Source: Ascoidea tarda (nom. inval.)
Lineage: Eukaryota; Ascomycota; Saccharomycetes; Ascoideales; Ascoideaceae
Direction: 5' to 3'
Assembly (NCBI GenBank): GCA_030560485.1
Contig: JAKTTS010000063.1
Coordinates: 1 to 44,691 of the forward strand
Length of the DNA stretch: 44,691 nt
Made by a program: the position numbers and the translations under genes. This document shows, in pieces, positions 9,694 to 18,960 of this stretch. A model generated the notes under the pieces. The model made no database searches. It saw only the letters and a list, made by a program, of their open reading frames with translations, and had not been told where the DNA came from. Within the stretch, counting starts at the first letter, position 1. Every line of letters starts with the position of its first letter.

Positions 9694-10056
9694 ATGCCTT
9701 CAAAAAAATTGCCCACTAAGGACTCCTCACAGGAATTGATAAAGGACTCCATAGCAAATATAACAAGAATCATAGAAAATGACACCGATATCTCGTTAAT
9801 TGACTTGAATTTGATCCAGCAGTTGAACACCCAAAAGACATTAAATCTAATGAAATTGGAGACAAAATTAGATCTTATACTAAATGAGAGCAAACAAATC
9901 ACCCAAATCAACAGGGATTTGACCAACACTTTGACTAAATTAAACGTATTGGAGAACCAAATAAATCATTTGGAGCAGATCGCAAAGGAAATGGATGAAT
10001 GGTCAAAGGAATTACAGGTCAAATCTAGAAGAATTCGAAAACAAAATTCTATATAA
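9694..10056 (+). CDS. BLI1: BLOC-1 subunit 2-like coiled-coil protein
   Basis: This 120-residue, almost wholly helical protein is predicted to form a coiled coil. Its second half (INRDLTNTLTKLNVLENQIN, then HLEQIAKEMDEWSKELQ) closely resembles the BLOC1S2 pattern (YAGLQPYLDQINVIEEQV then EQAAYKLDAYSKKLE). In S. cerevisiae the BLOC1S2 homologue is Bli1, part of the endosomal BLOC-1 complex that acts on Rab5/Vps21 via Msb3. The start is a clear ATG 284 bp from the divergent MAK3 start, and the stop lies 79 bp from the convergent MSS1 stop. There are no CTG codons. Other small coiled-coil families remain possible because coiled coils align easily. Confidence 0.62.
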   Translation: MPSKKLPTKDSSQELIKDSIANITRIIENDTDISLIDLNLIQQLNTQKTLNLMKLETKLDLILNESKQITQINRDLTNTLTKLNVLENQINHLEQIAKEMDEWSKELQVKSRRIRKQNSI

Positions 10057-10135
10057 TAGCCGATTAATGCCTTTTGTGAAAATATTGCAATTTATTAATA
10101 TTTACAGTACTTATAATACATGGGTAGCTCAAGAA

Positions 10136-11647
10136 TCACTTCCCAATGCAAAAACTGGAAAAGACAACATCGAGAACTTCCTCAATTCCAATTGCAGTGC
10201 CTGTAATTTTGCCAATTCCTTCGACTGATTGTTTCAAACTTTCTGTTGCCAATACTACATCTTCTAATTCAACAAAATTCTCAAATTCTTCCATTCCAAA
10301 TAGGATATCATTTTTAATTATGTCTTGACATCTTTCTGACAACCCTAATGGTTCAATCTCTTCTGTTAATGAAATCTGCTTAAAGCTCTTGATCAACTCA
10401 TCCATCAACTCATCGATGCCAATCTTAGTACTGCATGATATTAGATTCAATGCCTCCTTGGTTATATTCAAACTCAGTGCAATTTTTTCAATTATGTCTT
10501 CAAGTTTTTTTTTATCTTTAACCAAGTCGATCTTATTTAGTATAATTAACATCTTTTTATCTTTGTTCTTGAGTTCTCTTATTTGTTCGATTATTTGTTC
10601 GTTTCTTAACTCCTTCTCAAATTTGTCAGTTGATAATATTAACAACGTTAAATCGCTATTTAGTGCGTTAAATTTGGCTCTTTTAATTCCTTCATGTTCG
10701 ATTATATCTTGAGTATTATTCAATGATCGTATGCCTGCTGTATCGCCGAGCACAACTTTATAGCCCGCAATATCTAATGGCACATTAACAATGTCTCTTG
10801 TAGTTCCTGCAATATCGCTAACAATAGCGACTTCATTATTTGCCAACTGATTTAATAATGATGATTTGCCAACATTTGGTGGTCCCAATAAAGTTAGCTT
10901 GAACCCTTTTAATAATATTTCAGATCTTTCACCTCTTCTAAGATATTCTTCAATTTCATGCTTAGTTTTTTGAATATTATCATTTACTTGATTCAAAATC
11001 TTATTTGTTTCTTCGCTAAGATAGTCTTCACCAAAATCTAGTAAGGCTGTTAATTTTGCTATATTATTCAAAATATTTGTTCTCCATTGATTAAATACTC
11101 TTTTATTATCACCTTTCATTGAATTCATTGCTGCAATTCTTTGAGATTCTGTTTCTGCTTCAATTATATCGCGAATTCCCTCAATTTCTGTTAAATCAAA
11201 TTTCCCATTCATAAATGCTCTTTTAGAGAATTCGCCATTAACTGCATATCTAATATTTTTATTCTTATTATTATTCAATGACTTGATTGATGCTAGTACT
11301 GTGTTAATTATTGAGATTCCACCATGCAAATGAAGTTCGATTAAATCTTCACCAGTAAAGGATTTTGGACCCTTAAATGATATCACAACTGCTTCATCTA
11401 TAATGCTTTTGGTCTTTGGTGAATAGATTTTTCGAATCACTGCAACTCTTGGTTTAGGTGGTGAGTATTTATTTAATGTTAATTCTTGTAAAATATAACT
11501 TGATTCGGGCCCAGATATTCTTATGATTCCAATAGCAGATTTCCCCTGTTTTGTTGATAAAGCAAAAATTGTAGGTATAGAGAAAAACCTCTTGGTTATA
11601 GTAGATAAGAAAGTAATTTTTCTATTTATTGTAGTATTTTTAAACAT
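10136..11647 (-). CDS. MSS1: Mitochondrial tRNA-modification GTPase (MnmE/GTPBP3)
   Basis: This 503-residue protein begins with a basic, Ser/Thr-rich presequence (MFKNTTINRKITFLSTITKR). The MnmE N-terminal domain follows (FALSTKQGKSAIGIIRISGP, ELHLHGGISI, AFMNGKFDLTEIEGIRDIIE). The G domain has GPPNVGKSSLLNQL, DIAGTTRD, DTAGIR and NKID. The protein ends in CIGK, the catalytic C-terminal Cys motif of the family. Mss1 works with Mto1 to install the carboxymethylaminomethyl group on wobble uridine of mitochondrial tRNAs. All key motifs are intact. It is transcribed away from IND1 across 170 bp, so both mitochondrial genes may share control. One CTG codon lies at a variable position (KIA-L-SLNI). 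Confidence 0.97.
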   Translation of the reverse strand: MFKNTTINRKITFLSTITKRFFSIPTIFALSTKQGKSAIGIIRISGPESSYILQELTLNKYSPPKPRVAVIRKIYSPKTKSIIDEAVVISFKGPKSFTGEDLIELHLHGGISIINTVLASIKSLNNNKNKNIRYAVNGEFSKRAFMNGKFDLTEIEGIRDIIEAETESQRIAAMNSMKGDNKRVFNQWRTNILNNIAKLTALLDFGEDYLSEETNKILNQVNDNIQKTKHEIEEYLRRGERSEILLKGFKLTLLGPPNVGKSSLLNQLANNEVAIVSDIAGTTRDIVNVPLDIAGYKVVLGDTAGIRSLNNTQDIIEHEGIKRAKFNALNSDLTLLILSTDKFEKELRNEQIIEQIRELKNKDKKMLIILNKIDLVKDKKKLEDIIEKIALSLNITKEALNLISCSTKIGIDELMDELIKSFKQISLTEEIEPLGLSERCQDIIKNDILFGMEEFENFVELEDVVLATESLKQSVEGIGKITGTAIGIEEVLDVVFSSFCIGK

Positions 11648-11817
11648 TATCTCCTGGAGAAATTCAATAAGATAGGTTATTTAAGAAAAAATCATTTGTA
11701 CTGGAAAACTAAATTAGACTAGATTTTCACTAACCTTATTGTTATTCAACTGTTTTAGATTTGATCAAAAGCAAAATTCTTTTTCCTTCAGACTTCAAAA
11801 TATCGAAACCAGAAAAA

Positions 11818-12811
11818 ATGATTGCAAGATTTTACATTAAAGAGCCTGTCATATTTTACTCAAAAAGATTTTTTAGCAGATCATTTATATTTAATCATGA
11901 GAACCCCTTAGTATGTTTGATTTTACGTTCTATTTTATGTGCACTTTATCAAATCTTCAGTGACTTAATTAGCTAACACCAAATAGGGTTTGCCCAAAAA
12001 GTCACCAGAAATTCCTCGAATGTCAAGAGGTTTGCCAGTAAGACAACACATTCCTCATGTAAAAAAAGTAATACTTGTTTCTTCTGCCAAAGGTGGTGTA
12101 GGAAAATCGACGGTTTCTTCGAACATTGCTTTATCTCTACAAAAATTGGGAAAAAACGTTGGTTTGTTAGATGCTGATTTATTTGGCCCCTCAGTACCTA
12201 AATTATTCAATCTCTCAGGAGAACCTCGAATATCAGATTCTGGCAAGCTATTGCCTCTAACAAATTATGGCTTACAAACAATGTCAATGGGCTATCTTAT
12301 TCCCAGTGAGAAATCTGCAGTCGCCTGGAGAGGAATGATGGTGATGAAGGCATTACAACAACTTCTATTTGAGGTGGAATGGAATAACTTAGATATTCTA
12401 GTGATAGATATGCCCCCAGGCACTGGTGATACCCAACTAACAATAAGTCAGCAGGTCAAGGTGAATGGAGCAGTTATTGTCACGACTCCTCAAGATATAG
12501 CTCTAATTGATGCCATAAAAGGAATCACAATGTTCAACAAGGTCAATATTCCAATCTTGGGATTGGTCCTAAACATGAGTTTTTATGTCTGCCCAAACTG
12601 CAATCATGAATCTCATATTTTCGGCAACGATGGCGTCAAAAGAGAAGCCGAAAAGCAGCGGTTGGATATTCTAGGTTCTATTCCCATCAACGAGAAAATC
12701 TGTCGCCAGTCAGATTTGGGCAAACCAATTGTTATTTCTGATCCAGACTCTCCTTCTGCTGCTTTTTATGTTGAAATTGCTCGAAAAATCCTCCAGAAGC
12801 TTGAAAAATAA
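11818..12811 (+). CDS. IND1: Mitochondrial P-loop Fe-S protein for complex I assembly (spliced)
   Basis: Two exons, 11818-11910 and 11987-12811, join in frame (phase 0) to give 305 residues. The 76-nt intron has a GTATGT donor, a GCTAAC branch site at 11972-11977 and a TAG acceptor only about ten bases later. Exon 1 encodes a basic mitochondrial presequence (IFYSKRFFSRSF). The junction gives NPLGLPKKSPEIPRMSRGLP, the start of the conserved Mrp/NBP35 fold. Further motifs are the deviant Walker A SAKGGVGKST (about residues 64-73), DMPPGTGDTQL, and the Fe-S CxxC at C233/C236 (VCPNCNH). The CxxC motif and the presequence point to Ind1/NUBPL rather than Cfd1 or Nbp35. Ind1 delivers 4Fe-4S clusters to NADH:ubiquinone oxidoreductase, so the organism should have respiratory complex I. 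Confidence 0.93.
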
Positions 12812-13090
12812 AAATCCAGCAGAGTGGGTTCATGCGAAGAATATGCATATTTACGCTGGATCCCTTGGTTCGGGTCTTCACAATCCCAATTAGGAAATTG
12901 GTAGTTTTGTGCCTTTGGTGATTTTGATGCTTTTGGTGCTTTCAACCTTTGTTTTGAGCTTTAATTGTATAGATTTTGATATTGATAACAACCAGTATTT
13001 GGTCAAATCTCAACATATGCTTTTCAATTAGCTTAGCTATTCTAACACACACTGATATTTGCTAAACATAATCAATAAATAATTTATACG
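12812..13090. other. Intergenic region, IND1 3' end and next promoter
   Basis: AT-rich sequence with a ttttg(g/a)tg(c/a)ttttgg-like repetition around 12905-12950. I see no gene. The bases just before 13091 are AT-only, typical of a yeast leader. Confidence 0.4.
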
Positions 13091-14623
13091 ATGGCTATTC
13101 AAAATCAAATGCTATTTAAAATATTTTTATTTTATTTTAAATTCTCCTTTTCATTTCCTGTTTTACCAGAGCTAGCTCAAGCTGATTTAGCTACAAGTCA
13201 GGTTCCTGATGTTTTAGATTTAAGATCTTCAATTTTATCTAATGAGGTTGCTTCAAACTTAATAACGAACAATAATGAATTGAAAAATGAGGTTCAGGTT
13301 TTAATTGAAGATATTAACAGTTACTATTTGAATCAAAATAAAAACATTGATCAAAATCAAAACATTGATCAAAATCAAAACCAAAGCAATATTGTGGAAC
13401 AGGTTCCAATTCAAAGTAATTCTAAACCTCTACCAATTTATACAGAAAAAATATTACCTGAAGCTCCATCAGATTTTCCTGATGATAACGGGTTGTCAAT
13501 TCTTTCTTGGGAGGATTTAGCTGTGATTTCAAGTAAATTTGAAAGAATAAATAAAAGAAATTTAGAAAATAAAGAGGCAAATACTTTAGATTACCATTTA
13601 AATAAGAAAGCTTCTATTGAATTAAATTTTAAAAATCTTGGTTCTAGGAAAATTGCAAAAATGAAAAATCAAACAATGAATATCAAAAATGGCTCTTTTT
13701 CCAAAATAACAGATAAAACTACTAAATTAATTAATAAAAAACCTGATTTCGATTTATCCGGCTTAATAAGGCACGAGAAACGTTTTGATTCTGATTCTGA
13801 TTCTGATTCTGATTACCCCCAATATCCATTAGAAGAATATCCTATATCATCCGCCACTGAAGGAATACGGGAAAGTTTTGATTTTGAAGAGTATGATAAT
13901 GTATATGATTACCAATATGATAATGACAACGATTATGAAACTTATGAAATTGTTTATCCCTCAGATATATATTACAATCAAGATGATGATGAAAATGAAA
14001 GTCATGATAATGAAGATGTTAATGTTAATAACAATTTTAATGACAATAGTAATGATAATGGTAATAAGGATGATTTTTCTAATTTAAAAAGTAAAAATGA
14101 ATATTCTTTTCCCAACCCCGATTTTTATCAAAAAGAAATAGAACGTTTTGAAAACAGTATTCGCAAAGATTTTAACAAACAAGAAAACTTTGAAAACTCT
14201 GAAAATTCTCAACCTGTCAAATTAAACCTAAAACCTAATCAGGAAAATCTCAATGCATTAAATAGAACAAACTCCACATCTTATGAGTTTTCTCCAGAAA
14301 TTTTAATTGAAGAAAGTCCCAAAGAAACTTTTGAAGATGAATTGTCCTATCATATCACTGAAAAATACGATTCTCGCCCATATTTGGTTGACAGTAGTAA
14401 GCAAAAGGATAACGATCAAAAAGATAGTAATCAACAATCCCTCTTTTTATCACAAGAGGGTCAAGCTCATGCCCTCAAAAACTCCAGCTCAAACTCTTTT
14501 ACAAAAAATAGAGAACTTGATTATGACAGTGTTTTCTTTTCAAATTCCAGTTCTTCAATTCAAATAAGCTGTTTAATTAAAAATCTTATGGCGGTTTATG
14601 TGCTTTTATTTGTTTTTTTTTAG
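13091..14623 (+). CDS. Unrecognised secreted protein with GPI-anchor-like C-terminus
   Basis: This 510-residue protein has no domain I recognise. The N-terminus is a plausible signal peptide: MAIQNQMLFK, then a hydrophobic FLFYFKFSFSFPVLP core, with a cut possible after LAQA. The C-terminus is a hydrophobic tail running to the very end (LMAVYVLLFVFF) after a Ser/Asn-rich segment (FSNSSSSIQIS), which fits a GPI attachment signal. Between them the chain is Asn/Gln/Asp/Glu-rich, with an NQNID repeat, an Asp-Ser repeat (DSDSDSDSDY), and Tyr/Asp-rich stretches. This is the profile of a yeast cell-wall or plasma-membrane GPI protein. The function cannot be stated. It is convergent with the sodium pump gene. 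Confidence 0.7.
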   Translation: MAIQNQMLFKIFLFYFKFSFSFPVLPELAQADLATSQVPDVLDLRSSILSNEVASNLITNNNELKNEVQVLIEDINSYYLNQNKNIDQNQNIDQNQNQSNIVEQVPIQSNSKPLPIYTEKILPEAPSDFPDDNGLSILSWEDLAVISSKFERINKRNLENKEANTLDYHLNKKASIELNFKNLGSRKIAKMKNQTMNIKNGSFSKITDKTTKLINKKPDFDLSGLIRHEKRFDSDSDSDSDYPQYPLEEYPISSATEGIRESFDFEEYDNVYDYQYDNDNDYETYEIVYPSDIYYNQDDDENESHDNEDVNVNNNFNDNSNDNGNKDDFSNLKSKNEYSFPNPDFYQKEIERFENSIRKDFNKQENFENSENSQPVKLNLKPNQENLNALNRTNSTSYEFSPEILIEESPKETFEDELSYHITEKYDSRPYLVDSSKQKDNDQKDSNQQSLFLSQEGQAHALKNSSSNSFTKNRELDYDSVFFSNSSSSIQISCLIKNLMAVYVLLFVFF

Positions 14624-14940
14624 ACTACTTAATCTATGTTTTTAAAATTTGTTTATTTATAAGAATATATGTATTAGGATTATGTTAATCTTCAAGAGAT
14701 TTTTTTGAAACATTCTAAAAAACTTATCAAAATAAAATAAACTTCAAAAGAATATAGAGTATAGAGTATAAGAATATTAAGTGTAAATATAAAAACATCA
14801 AATGAATTATTAAAACAATGCGCACAATTTAAATTATCTAGGATTAAAAAAATGTGCTTTCTAACAAAAAATTAAAGTAAAAAATAGTGATTAACAATCA
14901 GAAATGTATTGTAAAAAAAATGAGTTGAAAAAAATGTATC
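14624..14940. other. AT-rich convergent 3' region
   Basis: This is the gap between the stop codons of the GPI-like gene and the ENA gene. It is strongly AT-rich with taTAGAGTATA-type repetition near 14752-14772. No gene is seen; it is probably the overlapping 3' UTRs and terminators. Confidence 0.4.
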
Positions 14941-17900
14941 TTATTTTATCAATTGAACCATATTACCATCAACAACAGTTGTAGCTCTAGAGAAAGAAGC
15001 ATATTTCTCAAATGGTGAATTTCTTTCCAAATCGTATTCTGGGTTGTGAACTTCATCTGGACGACGTCTGTAGTAAATACGTTTGATCCATAAATATAGT
15101 TCTGAACCACCGAGGAAAAGAATAGAAAATCCAACTGCAACACCCCATTCATAATCAATTGGTTTGTGTAAGAAAACTTTTTCATTAATAACTGGAATGT
15201 AAACTAATGGGAAAACGGTAACAACACCGAAAATAACTGACCAGAATAAAAATTGATTTTTCCACAAATCTTTAAATACTTGTGTGTAAGGAGTTTCTGA
15301 TTCTGGATTCATCTTGAATAAAGATTTTCTGGTATCAATGACTTCCCAAGCAAGAATTAAAGCACACCATGTCATATTAGCAAATGAAGCAGATCTTGCT
15401 CTGAAAACATAGTTACATGAAGGGTTATAAGAGTCGTTACATTGAGTACCAAGTTGGCCTCCACCTTTTCCATAAATAATGGCAACAAAACAACCCATAC
15501 AACAAATAGCCATCCAGAAACCATAAACCATCATATCACAAAGAACTTCTCTAGTAAAAATACCTTCTTTGGGATCCTTTGGTGGTTTTTCCATTGAATC
15601 AGGTCTAGCATGTTCAAGACCCAAACCCATGGCTGGAAAACATGAGGTAACAACAATAATCCATAAAACTTCAACTGGAGATAATGGGAAAACAGAAAAT
15701 CCATCGTCATCAATGAAAACCAAACCAACCATTAAGTAAATGGCTTGAGCAACGTTTTCTGCTAATAGTTGTAAAACAAATTTTTGAATGTTATCAGCCA
15801 TACGACGACCTTCTTCAACAGCATTTAAGATGGAAGCAAAATTATCATCGGACAAAACAATATCAGAGGCATCCTTAGCAACATCAGAACCTGAAATACC
15901 CATAGCAATACCAACATCGGCCTTTTTCAAAGATGGAGAATCGTTAACACCATCACCAGTCATTGCACAAAATTGACCGCGTCTGTGTAAAGCGTCGATC
16001 ATTCTAACTTTGGTTTGAGGAGCACATCTTGCAATAACTAAAGGCAAAACAGGCAAGTTGTCAATTTCCTCATCAGTTAAGGCATCAAATTGGGCAGCAG
16101 TCATAACCATAATCCTAACGACATCTTCAGCGTAATGATAAAGGTTGTGAGGTAAAATACCAATTTCTTGAGCAATGGCTTTAGCGGTACCTGGATGGTC
16201 ACCAGTTAACATATGAACAGAGACACCACACTTGTGACATTTTTTAACAGAGGCGGCAGATTCTAAACGTGGAGGATCATAAATACCCACTAAACCCAAG
16301 AAAATCAAGTTATTTTCAACTTCATTTCTGTCAATTTTAGCGTATTCGGCATCGGAAATTTTTTGATCGCCAAGTTTAGTTGCAAAAGCCAAGACTCTTA
16401 AACCGTCATTGGCAAAAGCTTCCATTTGACTTTCAATAGTTCTAACGTCATCTTCAGTTAATTCAATGATATTTTCTTCTCTAATTGATTCAAGGTTGGC
16501 AGTTTTACCAGAAGAGTGGCCGTACCAGTATCTGCAGCATCCTAAAACTCTTTCAACAGCACCTTTAGTGAAGACGTGAGTTTCATTAGTAGACAAATCT
16601 TTATAAACAGCGGACATTCTTTTGATAGAGGAATCAAAGGGGTATTCAGCAAGGTGGTCATATCTTTTATTTTCACCTTCAGTTAAACTTTCTCTTGGTA
16701 GATTAGAAGCAGAGGTATAAACTTGGATAGCAATTTCAGTTGGATCACCATGAGCTTTCCATTCAGGTTCAACGGTTGGATCGCTGGTATCTTGAAAGAC
16801 GACAGCGACGTTAGCCAAAGTTGCGGTTTTCAACCAAGAAGCATATTTGTTTGGAATTGGAGAAGGTACGTTAGAAGAATATTCAGAGTTGACTTCGTTT
16901 TCAGCAATTTCAACAGGAGAACCGAAACTAAACTTGATGGTACGGGTGGTTGGATCCAAAGGTTTTTTAATGTCAGACACGGCATAAGTACCGACACCTG
17001 GAATCCAGACATTTCTGACAATCATTTTACCTTGAGTTAAGGTACCAGTTTTATCGGAACAGATTGCACTAACAGCACCCAAGGCTTCCAAGGAGTCTAG
17101 TTTTCTAACAATGACGTTTCTTGTAACCATAACAGAAGCACCGACAGCCATTGTGATGGTTAAGACGACGACTAAAGAGGATGGAATCATAGATAAGGCA
17201 ACACAGATGGCATAGATGGCGACGTTTTTGTTGACAATCATTTTTTGGGAACCCATAACGATAATGGCAAAGATAACAGCAATAACAAAAAGACCACACG
17301 CAAGTCTTGACAAACGACGATGTAAAGGAGTACCGACGTTAAGACCTAAGAAAGCACCAATAATGTCTTTTAAAGTACCGAAAAAAGCTTTGAAATAAGC
17401 TCTTTTTGGAGCAGCGCCATGTTCATCTTTTTGAACTTGTCTGACTTTTGATTTTTTGTCGTTTAAGGATTGAGCAATCATACCAATTTGGGTTTGTAAA
17501 CCAGTTGAAACAACAATAGCAGTGGCTCTACCTTTTGAGACAGTGGAAGAACTAAAGGCCATGTTAAGACGATCACCAACAGAGATTTCGTGGGTATAGA
17601 CTATAGTATGGTCCTTAGAAACAGGCAAAGACTCACCAGTCAATAAGGCTTCATCTGTTTCAAAATTTAAAGAATCGATTAATCTTAAGTCAGCGGGAAC
17701 AGTATCACCAACTTTAACAATAACAATATCACCTGGAACAACTTCTTTGGTTGGGATGGTTAAATCGTTACCACCTCTGATGACTCTTGCAGCAGGAGAA
17801 GACAAAGATCTTAAAGAACCCATAGTTTTTTCGGCGTTAACATCTTGATAGTAACCAACAACAACATTAATACCAACAACAAAGGCAATGACACCACCAC

Positions 17901-18177
17901 TGATCCAATCTTTTATAGCCAAAGCAATAATCATAGAAATGAACAAGACCAAGATCATAGCATTACAAACTTGTCTTAGAAAGATTTTGCCATAAGGAAC
18001 CCCAGTTTCTTTACCTAGAGTGTTTTCACCATAGAGGGCGAGGTTTTCTTTGACTTGGCTGTCAGATAAACCAACATTGACATCGGAGTTATAAGTCTTT
18101 TCAAGTTGTTGGATAGTTAATTGGTATGGAGGTTTTGAGCCTGAATCCGAGTTCAATTTCTCTTGGATTGAAGACAT
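14941..18177 (-). CDS. ENA1: ENA-type Na+/Li+ (K+) efflux P-type ATPase
   Basis: This is a 1078-residue type IID P-type ATPase. Motifs in order: TGES at residues 180-183 (actuator), DKTGTLTQG with the phosphorylated Asp at 375, KGAVERVLGC in the nucleotide domain, MLTGDHPGTA, and TGDGVNDSPSLKKADVGIAMG near 740-760. About ten membrane segments are seen, four before the catalytic loop. Family-specific features are the NAEKTMGSLRSLSSPAARVIR block and the cysteine-rich loop with GTQCNDSYNPSCNYVF. ENA pumps expel sodium and lithium at the plasma membrane at high pH or high salt. It is expected to be controlled by calcineurin, Hog1 and glucose pathways; here a 3-kb upstream region is available for that. 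The gene contains no CTG codon in 1078 codons. The paralogue number is unknown. Confidence 0.96.
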   Translation of the reverse strand: MSSIQEKLNSDSGSKPPYQLTIQQLEKTYNSDVNVGLSDSQVKENLALYGENTLGKETGVPYGKIFLRQVCNAMILVLFISMIIALAIKDWISGGVIAFVVGINVVVGYYQDVNAEKTMGSLRSLSSPAARVIRGGNDLTIPTKEVVPGDIVIVKVGDTVPADLRLIDSLNFETDEALLTGESLPVSKDHTIVYTHEISVGDRLNMAFSSSTVSKGRATAIVVSTGLQTQIGMIAQSLNDKKSKVRQVQKDEHGAAPKRAYFKAFFGTLKDIIGAFLGLNVGTPLHRRLSRLACGLFVIAVIFAIIVMGSQKMIVNKNVAIYAICVALSMIPSSLVVVLTITMAVGASVMVTRNVIVRKLDSLEALGAVSAICSDKTGTLTQGKMIVRNVWIPGVGTYAVSDIKKPLDPTTRTIKFSFGSPVEIAENEVNSEYSSNVPSPIPNKYASWLKTATLANVAVVFQDTSDPTVEPEWKAHGDPTEIAIQVYTSASNLPRESLTEGENKRYDHLAEYPFDSSIKRMSAVYKDLSTNETHVFTKGAVERVLGCCRYWYGHSSGKTANLESIREENIIELTEDDVRTIESQMEAFANDGLRVLAFATKLGDQKISDAEYAKIDRNEVENNLIFLGLVGIYDPPRLESAASVKKCHKCGVSVHMLTGDHPGTAKAIAQEIGILPHNLYHYAEDVVRIMVMTAAQFDALTDEEIDNLPVLPLVIARCAPQTKVRMIDALHRRGQFCAMTGDGVNDSPSLKKADVGIAMGISGSDVAKDASDIVLSDDNFASILNAVEEGRRMADNIQKFVLQLLAENVAQAIYLMVGLVFIDDDGFSVFPLSPVEVLWIIVVTSCFPAMGLGLEHARPDSMEKPPKDPKEGIFTREVLCDMMVYGFWMAICCMGCFVAIIYGKGGGQLGTQCNDSYNPSCNYVFRARSASFANMTWCALILAWEVIDTRKSLFKMNPESETPYTQVFKDLWKNQFLFWSVIFGVVTVFPLVYIPVINEKVFLHKPIDYEWGVAVGFSILFLGGSELYLWIKRIYYRRRPDEVHNPEYDLERNSPFEKYASFSRATTVVDGNMVQLIK

Positions 18178-18487
18178 GATGGATTAAAATATGATGGAGA
18201 GAATTGGAGTATTCAATATTTCAATGGAGGAAATTTTAGATATAGATTTGATTAATTTGATCCAAAAAGAAGAAAATTATATTGTTATCATTGATTTCCA
18301 AATATATATATATATATGAAAAGAAAAAAAATGATAGGATTGAAACTTGATTGAGAAAAGAACAACCAAAGATAGATAGTTTAAATAATCGAAAACAAGA
18401 AAATGAAAAGGGGAGAAGTGGGAGAAATGGAAGGGAATCGATGAGATGAGTTGATGGATGAGTTAGAAAATTAAAAGCATGGTAAAA

Positions 18488-18540
18488 GGTTTATATGGGG
18501 GATTAAAAGAGTATTTATATGGTCAAAAACCCAAAAACTA
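18488..18540 (-). promoter_or_regulatory. TATA elements of the ENA gene
   Basis: On the minus strand two TATA-type elements, CATATAAATAC (about 18512-18522) and CCATATAAACC (about 18488-18498), lie 310-345 bp upstream of the ENA ATG. They imply a leader of up to about 250-300 nt. A TA run at 18301-18317 lies nearer the ATG and is less typical. Confidence 0.45.
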
Positions 18541-18593
18541 GAGCAAGAAATCAAAAACAAAGAGTGAAAAGTTTATAGTAGAGCCAAATAAAG

Positions 18594-18960
18594 TTGCTTC
18601 CGGTCGGATAGAGGCTGCAGATCGGCGGTCGGAATAGCACAGGTCGGAGTTGGCTGAAATTCGGATGTGGTGCGGCTGCGTGCAGCGGAACGCGTGCTTT
18701 TTAAACAGAGCAGTGATTGGCTGGGAGTTTTCCTCAAAGATAGCGGACAGATAGCGGACAGAGAGAAAAGAACCTGGAGGCTGAAAGAAAGAAAGCACAA
18801 TGGGGAAAGAACAATAGAGGCAGGTGGTTGAGAAGGAGCTTCTTCTGAAGCTCCAGGAGGTGCTTTGCAATATGGTTTCAACAAATGGCTTTTTGCTACT
18901 GCTGTTCTGCGCTGAACGAGCCTTTGCGTGGGCAAATGTCGTCAAGCTTTGCCAGACCCT
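18594..18960. promoter_or_regulatory. GC-rich block with repeated CGG motifs upstream of ENA
   Basis: This GC-rich block stands out from its AT-rich surroundings 420-780 bp upstream of the ENA start. GGTCGGA occurs at 18602-18608, 18627-18633 and 18642-18648, with a further TCGGA at 18661-18665. ATAGCGGACAG is tandemly duplicated at 18740-18761. CGG triplets are the half-sites of fungal Zn2Cys6 transcription factors, so this looks like an upstream activating region of the pump. Open frames crossing it start at non-ATG codons or look non-coding. Confidence 0.45.
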
